12,506 nucleotides of DNA, from assembly GCA_965652545.1 (NCBI GenBank), contig CBFGWV010000140.1:1-12506 (forward strand). The letters are read 5' to 3'. How positions within the stretch are numbered: position 1 is the first letter of the stretch; each line of letters begins with the position of its first letter. Source of the DNA: CBFGWV01 sp965652545 (GTDB lineage Bacteria > Pseudomonadota > Gammaproteobacteria > Competibacterales > Competibacteraceae). The notes under the pieces are model-generated. The model did no database searches. It was not told the DNA's origin and was given only the letters and a program-made list of their open reading frames with translations. Both the position numbers and the translations under genes were made by a program. This document shows, piece by piece, positions 6,607 to 12,506 of the stretch.

Positions 6607-7203
6607 ATGAGTACCGCTGATGACTACAACCCCGACCGGCGCCGGATGCTGACCCGCTCCGCGCAGGTATTGGGCGGCATCGGTGCGGCGTTTGTCGCCG
6701 TGCCGTTTCTCAAGTCCTGGTCGCCCAGCGAACGGGCGAAGGCTGCCGGCGCGCCGGTGGAGGCGGACATCAGCAAGCTGGAGTCGGGCCAGCGTATGAC
6801 GGTCGAGTGGCGCGGCAAGCCGGTGTGGCTGGTCAATCGCACCGAGCGCATGCTCGAGGCGCTGCCCACGCTCAACGACCAGTTGCTGGACCCGGATTCC
6901 GAGGACCTCCAACAGCCCGAATACGCGGCCAACATCCACCGCTCGCGCGAGCCGGCCCTGCTGGTGATGGTGGGCATCTGCACTCATCTGGGCTGCTCGC
7001 CGACCTATCGTCCGGAAGTGGCCCCGGCCGACCTCGGCCCGGACTGGAAGGGCGGCTTCTATTGCCCCTGTCACGGTTCAAAGTTCGACATCGCCGGTCG
7101 TGTGTACTCCGGTGTGCCCGCACCCAAGAACATGGAAATCCCCCCCTACAAGTACCTGAGCGAGACCCGCATCCTCGTCGGTGACGATTCGGAGGCCGCG
7201 TAG
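6607..7203 (+). CDS. petA: Rieske iron-sulfur subunit of cytochrome bc1 (PetA)
   Basis: High-potential [2Fe-2S] subunit of the ubiquinol-cytochrome c reductase; it takes an electron from ubiquinol at the Qo site and passes it to cytochrome c1. The 198-residue protein starts with an uncleaved Tat-type anchor: DRRRMLTRS at residues 10-18, followed by the hydrophobic stretch VLGGIGAAFVAVPFL. The cluster-binding boxes are CTHLGC (Cys125, His127, Cys130) and CPCHGS (Cys153, Cys155, His156). The four ligands are Cys125, His127, Cys153 and His156; Cys130 and Cys155 form the stabilising disulfide. The spacer between the boxes (SPTYRPEVAPADLGPDWKGG) is the proteobacterial type. The ATG at 6607 is preferred over TTG 6604 because AGGAGA at 6594-6599 lies seven bases before it. 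petB begins on the base after the stop. Confidence 0.97.
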   Translation: MSTADDYNPDRRRMLTRSAQVLGGIGAAFVAVPFLKSWSPSERAKAAGAPVEADISKLESGQRMTVEWRGKPVWLVNRTERMLEALPTLNDQLLDPDSEDLQQPEYAANIHRSREPALLVMVGICTHLGCSPTYRPEVAPADLGPDWKGGFYCPCHGSKFDIAGRVYSGVPAPKNMEIPPYKYLSETRILVGDDSEAA

Positions 7204-8460
7204 ATGGACTACAACAAAGGGGCCAACGCCCACGGTACCACCGGGTTGATCGGCTGGATCGACGATCGCTTCCCCTTGACCAAGATGGTCAAGGAGCACA
7301 TGAGCGAGTACTACGCGCCGAAAAACTTCAACATCATGTATTACTTCGGCGTGCTGTCGTTGGTGGTGCTGGTCAACCAGCTCCTCACCGGCATCTGGCT
7401 GACGATGAGCTACAAGCCATCGGCCGCCGAGGCGTTCGCCTCGGTGGAGTACATCATGCGCGAGGTGCCCTACGGCTGGCTGATCCGCTACATGCACTCC
7501 ACGGGCGCATCGGCGTTCTTCATCGTCGTCTACCTGCACATGTTCCGCGCGCTGATGTACGGCTCCTACCGCAAACCGCGCGAGCTCATCTGGATCTTCG
7601 GCGTGGTGATCTTCCTGGTGCTCATGGGCGAGGCCTTCATGGGCTACCTGCTGCCCTGGGGCCAGATGTCCTACTGGGGCGCCCAGGTGATCATCAACCT
7701 GTTCGGTACCGTGCCGTACATCGGCACCGGGTTGTCGGAGTGGATCCGCGGCGACTACGTGGTCTCCGACGCCACGCTCAACCGTTTCTTCGCCCTGCAC
7801 GTGATCGCCCTGCCGCTGGTGCTGGTCGGGTTGATCGCCGCGCACATCATGGCCTTGCATGAGGTGGGATCGAACAACCCCGACGGGGTCGAGATCAAGG
7901 CCAAGAAGGACGACAAGGGCATCCCCCTGGACGGCATTCCTTTCCATCCGTACTACACGGTGAAAGACAGCTTCGGGATGATGGTGTTCTTCTTCTTCTT
8001 CGCGCTGGTGATCTTCTACTTCCCCGAAATGGGCGGCTACTTCCTCGAGCACGCCAACTTCGACCCTGCGGATCCATTGAAGACGCCGACGCACATCGCC
8101 CCGGTGTGGTACTTCACGCCGTTCTACGCCATCCTGCGTGCGGTGCCCAGTATCGGCGGGTCGGCCTTCCCCGGCGTGCTCGCCATGGGGGCGGCCATCG
8201 TGATTCTGTTCTTCCTGCCCTGGCTGGATCGCAGCCCGGTGAAGTCCATCCGCTACAAGGGCAAGATCACCAAGATCGCGCTCACCTTGTTCGCCGTAAG
8301 CTTCATCATCCTGGGCATTCTCGGCGCACTGCCGCCGACGGCCGGACGCACGATACTGGCGCAGCTGTGCTCGTTCATCTACTTCGCCTACTTCCTGCTC
8401 ATGCCCTTCTACTCACGCATGGATACCACCAAGCCCGTTCCGGAAAGGGTGACGCACTGA
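7204..8460 (+). CDS. petB: Cytochrome b subunit of cytochrome bc1 (PetB)
   Basis: Multi-helix membrane subunit carrying hemes bL and bH and both quinone sites of the bc1 complex. The 418-residue full-length (unsplit) cytochrome b has heme ligands His98/His112 in the HSTGASAFFIVVYLH helix and His199/His214 in the HVIALPLVLVGLIAAH helix. The first pair is spaced 14 and the second 15 residues, rather than 14/14 as in mitochondrial and Rhodobacter cytochrome b. Qo-site elements are LLPWGQMSYWGAQVI and, at residues 300-303, PVWY instead of the common PEWY, followed by FTPFYAILRAVPS. GGAGG at 7191-7195 is eight bases before the ATG, and the petA TAG stop abuts it directly. The stop overlaps the petC start by one base. 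No fusion to cytochrome c1 is present. Confidence 0.98.
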   Translation: MDYNKGANAHGTTGLIGWIDDRFPLTKMVKEHMSEYYAPKNFNIMYYFGVLSLVVLVNQLLTGIWLTMSYKPSAAEAFASVEYIMREVPYGWLIRYMHSTGASAFFIVVYLHMFRALMYGSYRKPRELIWIFGVVIFLVLMGEAFMGYLLPWGQMSYWGAQVIINLFGTVPYIGTGLSEWIRGDYVVSDATLNRFFALHVIALPLVLVGLIAAHIMALHEVGSNNPDGVEIKAKKDDKGIPLDGIPFHPYYTVKDSFGMMVFFFFFALVIFYFPEMGGYFLEHANFDPADPLKTPTHIAPVWYFTPFYAILRAVPSIGGSAFPGVLAMGAAIVILFFLPWLDRSPVKSIRYKGKITKIALTLFAVSFIILGILGALPPTAGRTILAQLCSFIYFAYFLLMPFYSRMDTTKPVPERVTH

Positions 8461-9242
8461 TGAGAGCGCTGATCACGACATTGCTGCTGTTGCTGGCGCT
8501 GCCGGGGCTCACCCTGGCCGCCGAGGGCGGGTACCCGCTGGAGTCGCCCGACCTCGATCCGGGCAATCCGGCGTCGCTGCAAAGGGGCGCCGGGCTGTAC
8601 GTCAACTACTGCATGGGCTGCCATGCATTGAAGTTCCAGCGCTACAACCGACTGGTCACCGACCTGGACATTCCCGAGGAACTGGTCGAGTCGGCGCTCA
8701 TCACCACCGGGTCCAGCGGGGTCGAGGGTTTCGAGCAGTCCAAGATCACCGAGCTCATGGTCAACGGCATGATGCAGGCCAAAGACGATGCCCAGCGTTG
8801 GTTCGGCAACCCGCCGCCGGATTTATCACTGATCGCCCGCTCGCGCGGTGTCGATTACCTCTATACCTACCTGAAGACGTTCTATCTGGACGAGACCCGC
8901 GAACTGGGCGTGAACAACGCCGTGTTCCCGCTGGTCGGCATGCCCCACGCCATGTGGGAACTGCAGGGCTGGCAGAAGCCGGTGTTCGAGACAGTTCAGG
9001 GTGAGGATGGCGGTGAGCCCCACGAGGTGCTGGTCGGTTTCGAGCACATCGAGGGTACCGGCACCATGGATGCGAACGAATACGACCAGGCGGTCACCGA
9101 CCTGGTGAACTTCCTCGCATACGTGGCCGAGCCGATCAAACAGCAACGCCAGAGCATGGGCGTGTGGGTTCTGCTGTTCCTGCTCGTCGCCATCGGCTTG
9201 TTCTACCAGCTCAAGAAAGAGTACTGGAAGGACGTGCATTGA
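8460..9242 (+). CDS. petC: Cytochrome c1 subunit of cytochrome bc1 (PetC)
   Basis: Membrane-anchored periplasmic c-type cytochrome that accepts electrons from the Rieske protein and passes them to soluble cytochrome c. The 260-residue precursor has a Sec signal peptide (residues 1-20, ending LTLA), the heme-attachment motif CMGCH (Cys51, Cys54, His55), the family segment NPPPDLSLIARSRG and the likely axial Met161 in LVGMPHAMW. A C-terminal membrane anchor lies at about 233-249, followed by a positively charged tail KKEYWKDVH. The start at 8460 overlaps the petB stop (TGATG), with AAGGG at 8445-8449 upstream. A longer open frame extends into petB, but it lacks a signal peptide at its N-terminus and is rejected. 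Petabc is a complete three-gene bc1 operon, implying respiration or phototrophy with ubiquinol. Confidence 0.97.
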   Translation: MRALITTLLLLLALPGLTLAAEGGYPLESPDLDPGNPASLQRGAGLYVNYCMGCHALKFQRYNRLVTDLDIPEELVESALITTGSSGVEGFEQSKITELMVNGMMQAKDDAQRWFGNPPPDLSLIARSRGVDYLYTYLKTFYLDETRELGVNNAVFPLVGMPHAMWELQGWQKPVFETVQGEDGGEPHEVLVGFEHIEGTGTMDANEYDQAVTDLVNFLAYVAEPIKQQRQSMGVWVLLFLLVAIGLFYQLKKEYWKDVH

Positions 9243-9306
9243 GCGCTCAGCGGTGGTCATCGATCAGGGTGGGTCGGTGACCGCGCACCCAAGGAAAACC
9301 CCGACA

Positions 9307-9942
9307 ATGTCGACACGCAGATCCGCGATGACCTTGTTCTCCGACCCCGCGGACTGGCGCAGCCACCGGACGCGTCTGGTCGTGGCTGAAAAAGGCATCT
9401 CGGCGGAGGTGTGCGATGTGAATCCGGCCAGTCCGCCGGAAGACCTGCTGGCGCTCAACCCGTACTACAGTCTTCCGACCCTGGTCGATCGTGACCTCGT
9501 GCTCTACGATGCGCGGGTGATCATGGAATACCTGGACGAGCGCTTCCCGCATCCGCCGTTGTTGCCGCCGGACCCGATCAACCGGGCACGGTCGCGCCTG
9601 TTGCTCATGCGGATCGAGTCGGAATGGGCCGAACCGGTCGCCGCGCTGGAGAACGCCATCCGCGCCGGCGAGTCGCGCCAGGGTACGGCACTGCGCAAGC
9701 AACTGGTCGAGAGCCTGTCGGCAAGCGCCGATCTGTTCGCGGCCCGGCGGTTTTTCCTCAGTGATGATTTCTCCATGGTCGATTGCGCCCTGGCACCGCT
9801 GCTGTGGCGACTCGACCGGCTCAAGATCAGCGTGCCCAAAGAAGCGCAGCCCGTTCATGCCTATTGCGAGCGGGTATTCGCACGACCCAGCTTCGTCGCC
9901 AGCCTCACCGGCGCCGAACGGGGCATGCGCAACAGCGGGTGA
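9307..9942 (+). CDS. sspA: SspA, stringent starvation protein A
   Basis: Cytosolic protein with a glutathione-S-transferase fold that binds RNA polymerase; in E. coli it alters transcription under starvation, acid stress and phage P1 growth, and it has no known transferase activity. The product is 211 residues (E. coli 212). The N-terminal thioredoxin-like half (to about residue 85) contains SAMTLFSDPADWRSHRTRLV, LNPYYSLPTLVDRDL and IMEYLDERFPHPPLLP, with the conserved surface Pro-His-Pro at 81-83. The helical C-terminal half contains FFLSDDFSMVDCALAPLLWRL. The ATG at 9307 is preferred over an in-frame GTG at 9253 because it matches E. coli SspA in length and N-terminus, and AAGGA lies at 9291-9295 (11 bases upstream, slightly far). 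sspB follows after 11 bases, as is usual for this pair. Confidence 0.96.
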   Translation: MSTRRSAMTLFSDPADWRSHRTRLVVAEKGISAEVCDVNPASPPEDLLALNPYYSLPTLVDRDLVLYDARVIMEYLDERFPHPPLLPPDPINRARSRLLLMRIESEWAEPVAALENAIRAGESRQGTALRKQLVESLSASADLFAARRFFLSDDFSMVDCALAPLLWRLDRLKISVPKEAQPVHAYCERVFARPSFVASLTGAERGMRNSG

Positions 9943-9953
9943 CGGACGGCGGC

Positions 9954-10361
9954 ATGACTTCGAACCGACCTTATCTCCTTCGTGCGCTGTACGAATGGAT
10001 CGCCGAAAACGGCATGACACCGCATATTCTGGTCAATGCGGAGCTCACCGGTGTGCAAGTGCCCACGGAGTTCGTCCACGACGGACGCATCATCCTCAAC
10101 ATCGCGCCCAGTGCGGTACAGGGGTTGGCGCTGGGCAATGAGCAGGTCGAGTTCAATGCCCGGTTCGGCGGCGTGCCACGCTCGGTGACCGTCCCGATGT
10201 TCGCCGTGCTGGCCATCTATGCCCGGGAGAACGGCCGCGGCATGGTCTTCCCCGAGGACGACACGCCACCGCCCAGCGATCCCGGAGGCGGCGGAGACGA
10301 GGCTGACGCGGGTACCGACCGCCCACCGCGTGGACGACCGAGTCTCAAAGTCGTCAAGTAA
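9954..10361 (+). CDS. sspB: SspB, ClpXP adaptor for ssrA-tagged proteins
   Basis: Adaptor that binds the ssrA degradation tag and tethers substrates to the ClpX unfoldase, speeding ClpXP proteolysis of stalled translation products. The 135-residue protein has the dimeric substrate-binding domain at residues 1-98 (MTSNRPYLLRALYEWIAENG; HILVNAELTGVQVPTEFV; VEFNARFGGVPRSVTVPMFAVLAIYARENG). A flexible linker follows at about 99-124, rich in Pro, Gly and acid residues. The C-terminal ClpX-binding peptide RGRPSLKVVK closely resembles the E. coli tail. It is shorter than E. coli SspB (165) because of the short linker. ATG 9954 gives the typical N-terminus; its ribosome-binding site is weak, so it may depend on coupling to sspA, whose stop is 11 bases upstream. 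A longer open frame that overlaps sspA is rejected. Confidence 0.96.
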   Translation: MTSNRPYLLRALYEWIAENGMTPHILVNAELTGVQVPTEFVHDGRIILNIAPSAVQGLALGNEQVEFNARFGGVPRSVTVPMFAVLAIYARENGRGMVFPEDDTPPPSDPGGGGDEADAGTDRPPRGRPSLKVVK

Positions 10362-10391
10362 GCGCCGGGCCATTCCTATCTGAGGTGATGC

Positions 10392-12434
10392 ATGCCCAAC
10401 CCGTTGCTTGAGACGGATGATCTGCCGTTGTTCGACCAACTGGACCCCTCACAGGTCGAGCCGGCCATTGATACCGTGCTGGCCGACAACCGTCGAACCC
10501 TGGTGGAACTGCTGGAGCGGACCGCCCACGGCACGCCCGATTGGGACACGCTCCTCGCGCCGCTGGAGGCGATGGACGACCGCCTGAGCAAGGTCTGGTC
10601 GCCCGTGGTCCATCTCAACGCGGTAATGAACAGCGAGGGCTGGCGCAAGGCGTACAACGCCTGTGTGCCCAAGTTGTCGGTGTATGCCACCGAACTGGGT
10701 CAGAACGAGGCCTTGTACCAGGCCTACCAGGCGCTGGCGGACAGCCCTTCGTTTGCACAATTGTCGGCGGCCAAGCGGCGGACGGTCACCAACGCGCTGC
10801 GTGATTTCCGGCTCTCCGGTGTCGCGCTGCCGACGGCGCAGAAGGCGCGTTTCAAGGCGATCATGCAGCGCTTGGCGGAGTTGGGCGCCAAGTTTTCCGA
10901 GAACGTTCTCGATGCCACCCAGGCGTGGCGGCTGAACCTCACAGACAGCCAGCGCCTTGCCGGGCTGCCGGCGTCCGCACTGGGCCTGCTGGCGCAGAAT
11001 GCAGAGGCCGCCGGCGAGGCAGGGTGGACCGTCACACTGGATTTCCCCAGCTATATCGCGGTGCTTACCCACGCCGAGGATCGTACGCTGCGTGAGCAGG
11101 TGTATACGGCGTACGTCACTCGCGCATCGGACCAGGCCGGACAGTCGGATTTCGACAACGGGCCGGTGATGGATGAGATCCTCGCGCTGCGGCATGAGGC
11201 GGCCGGGTTGGTCGGCTTCGCCAACTATGCCGAGTACCAATTGGCGACACGCATGGCGCGCTCGACGGATGAGGTGGAGGCTTTTCTCACCGATCTGGCG
11301 CAGCGTAGCCGTCCGGCGGCCAGGGCGGAGCTGGACGATGTCGCCGCATTCGCCCGCGAACGCGACGGCGTGTCCGATCTCCAGGCGTGGGATGTGCCCT
11401 ATTACAGCGAGAAGCTGCGCGAGTCGCGTTTTGCGATTTCCCAGGAGGTTCTGCGCCCGTATTTTCCGGCACCCAAGGTCGTCGACGGTTTGTTCCAGGT
11501 GGTGAGGCGTCTGTTCGGCGTGCAGGTGCAGCCCTGGGCCGATGCCCCGGTGTGGCACCCGGATGTCCTCGCCTACCGGATTTGCGATCCCGACGGCAGC
11601 GTGCGCGGGCGCTTTTATCTGGATTTGTATGCCCGCCCCAACAAGCGCGCGGGTGCCTGGATGAACGGCTGCATCAGCCGGCGCCTGACGGCGCAGGGCG
11701 TACAGCTGCCGGCGGCGTATCTGGTGTGCAATTTTGCCCCGCCGACCGGGGGTAAGCCGGCCCAACTGACCCACCAGGACGTCACCACGCTGTTCCATGA
11801 GTTCGGGCACGGTGTGCACCATTTGCTGACGCGCCAGGATGTGGCCGCGGTGGCGGGTATTCACGGCGTGGAGTGGGATGCGGTGGAATTGCCCAGCCAG
11901 TTTCTCGAGAACTGGTGTTGGGAGCGGGAGGTCATCGATCTGATCAGCGGCCATGTGGATACCGGCGAGCCGTTGCCCGAGCCGTTGTTCCAGCGCATGC
12001 AGGCGGCCCGTACCTTCCAATCGGGCTTGTTCATGGTTCGCCAGCTGGAGTTTGCGTTGTTCGATTTCCGGCTGCATCGACACTATGATCCCGCAGCGGG
12101 TGCGCGTATCGAGCCCACGCTGGCGGCGGTGCGTGATGAGGTCGCCGTCATTATCCCGCCGGCCTGGAACCGCTTTGCCAACAGCTTCAGCCACATTTTC
12201 GCCGGGGGCTATGCTGCCGGTTATTACAGCTACAAGTGGGCGGAAGTCCTGTCGGCGGATGCCTACAGTGCGTTTGAGGAGCACGGGGTGTTCGACGAGG
12301 CCACCGGCCGGGCCTTTCTCACCGAGGTGCTGGAGCAGGGCGGTTCGCGAGATGCATTGGAGAGCTTCAAGGCCTTCCGCGGCCGCGAGCCGCGTATCGA
12401 CGCGTTGCTGCGGCACAGTGGCATAGCGGCCTGA
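10392..12434 (+). CDS. prlC: Oligopeptidase A (PrlC/OpdA), M3 zinc metallopeptidase
   Basis: Cytosolic zinc endopeptidase that degrades cleaved signal peptides and other short peptides, acting late in protein turnover. The 680-residue length matches E. coli OpdA. The catalytic zinc motif HEFGH is at residues 469-473 (His469, Glu470, His473), and the third zinc ligand is Glu499 in the GVEWDAVELPSQFLENW segment. The downstream substrate loop HIFAGGYAAGYYSYKWAEVLS (from His601) carries the glycines and tyrosines typical of M3 enzymes. N-terminal sequence LETDDLPLFDQLDPSQVEPAI fits the family. GAGG at 10382-10385 is six bases before ATG 10392; the nearby ATG 10388 is out of frame and closes quickly. 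It follows sspB by 30 bases with the same orientation, so co-transcription is likely. Dcp is a close relative, but the length and N-terminus favour OpdA. Confidence 0.95.
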   Translation: MPNPLLETDDLPLFDQLDPSQVEPAIDTVLADNRRTLVELLERTAHGTPDWDTLLAPLEAMDDRLSKVWSPVVHLNAVMNSEGWRKAYNACVPKLSVYATELGQNEALYQAYQALADSPSFAQLSAAKRRTVTNALRDFRLSGVALPTAQKARFKAIMQRLAELGAKFSENVLDATQAWRLNLTDSQRLAGLPASALGLLAQNAEAAGEAGWTVTLDFPSYIAVLTHAEDRTLREQVYTAYVTRASDQAGQSDFDNGPVMDEILALRHEAAGLVGFANYAEYQLATRMARSTDEVEAFLTDLAQRSRPAARAELDDVAAFARERDGVSDLQAWDVPYYSEKLRESRFAISQEVLRPYFPAPKVVDGLFQVVRRLFGVQVQPWADAPVWHPDVLAYRICDPDGSVRGRFYLDLYARPNKRAGAWMNGCISRRLTAQGVQLPAAYLVCNFAPPTGGKPAQLTHQDVTTLFHEFGHGVHHLLTRQDVAAVAGIHGVEWDAVELPSQFLENWCWEREVIDLISGHVDTGEPLPEPLFQRMQAARTFQSGLFMVRQLEFALFDFRLHRHYDPAAGARIEPTLAAVRDEVAVIIPPAWNRFANSFSHIFAGGYAAGYYSYKWAEVLSADAYSAFEEHGVFDEATGRAFLTEVLEQGGSRDALESFKAFRGREPRIDALLRHSGIAA

Positions 12435-12441
12435 GATCACC

Positions 12442-12467
12442 GGCGGGGGCCGAGCCCGTTTCCCGCC
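12442..12467 (+). terminator. Weak hairpin after prlC, possible terminator
   Basis: GGCGG at 12442-12446 can pair with CCGCC at 12463-12467, with an inner GGGC (12447-12450) and GCCC (12454-12457) stem around CGA. It begins eight bases after the prlC stop. No T-run follows, so if it terminates transcription it would be rho-dependent or weak. The rest of the 72 bases after prlC shows no gene. Confidence 0.25.
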
Positions 12468-12506
12468 TTGCTGCTCCGGTTGGATGTGAACCATCTACCT
12501 GCACCC

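Noticed and set aside
7078..8094. 338-codon minus-strand frame opposite petB, rich in His, Glu and Val
   Set aside because: The composition is what antisense of hydrophobic membrane-protein codons gives. No motif is seen.
9267..9290. Inverted repeat GGGTG/CACCC before sspA as a petC terminator
   Set aside because: The stem is short with an uneven bulge and there is no T-run; chance is likely at this GC content.
9253..9306. GTG start at 9253 giving an 18-residue longer SspA
   Set aside because: The extension is absent from known SspA, and ATG 9307 matches the family N-terminus and has an AAGGA upstream.
10449..12494. 681-codon open frame on the minus strand, covering almost all of prlC
   Set aside because: It mirrors prlC, whose zinc motif and full-length family match are clear. 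In GC-rich codon usage, antisense frames lack stops often. The antisense product shows no recognisable domain and no start signal.
1..12506. Mobile elements, CRISPR arrays, tRNA or rRNA genes, toxin-antitoxin or defence genes
   Set aside because: None seen: genes are co-directional core genes with uniform composition, and the short gaps contain no repeat arrays or RNA-like folds.

Overview
The window is a GC-rich, tightly packed stretch of chromosome from a gammaproteobacterium. The identity and order of the genes (mlaEDCB, ibaG, murA, hisGDC, petABC, sspAB) resemble gammaproteobacteria such as Pseudomonas and the Chromatiales or Ectothiorhodospiraceae-like lineages. The species cannot be named from the sequence. 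All 14 genes I accept lie on the + strand. There are no RNA genes, insertion sequences, CRISPR arrays or phage genes, and no gene-free stretch reaches 300 bases.

Region 1 (1-1813) is the end of the mla operon: the 3' part of mlaE, then mlaD, mlaC and mlaB. These encode the membrane and periplasmic parts of the ABC-type phospholipid transport system that keeps the outer membrane asymmetric. mlaF, the ATPase, would be expected just before the left edge. Region 2 (about 1943-6498) is a translationally coupled run: ibaG (BolA family), murA (first step of peptidoglycan synthesis), and three histidine genes, hisG (short form), hisD and hisC. Four-base ATGA or GTGA overlaps are frequent. A 123-base gap before ibaG holds a possible promoter, a small hairpin and a 16-codon open frame.

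Region 3 (6607-9242) is petABC, the complete cytochrome bc1 complex (Rieske protein, cytochrome b, cytochrome c1). It is preceded by a 108-base gap with a reasonable sigma70-like promoter that starts inside the hisC stop region. Region 4 (9307-10361) is sspA-sspB: an RNA-polymerase-binding protein of the GST fold, and the adaptor that delivers ssrA-tagged proteins to ClpXP. Region 5 (10392-12434) is prlC, oligopeptidase A, an M3 zinc peptidase that finishes peptide breakdown, followed by 72 bases with only a weak hairpin.

The genes serve envelope maintenance (mla, murA), iron-sulfur or redox homeostasis (ibaG, pet), histidine synthesis, respiration and protein turnover. I see no new biological system here. 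The points worth a second look are details: the b6-like 14/15 histidine spacing and PVWY motif of cytochrome b, the absence of a degS/algW-type protease gene between hisC and petA, the sspB-prlC adjacency, and the leader region of ibaG.
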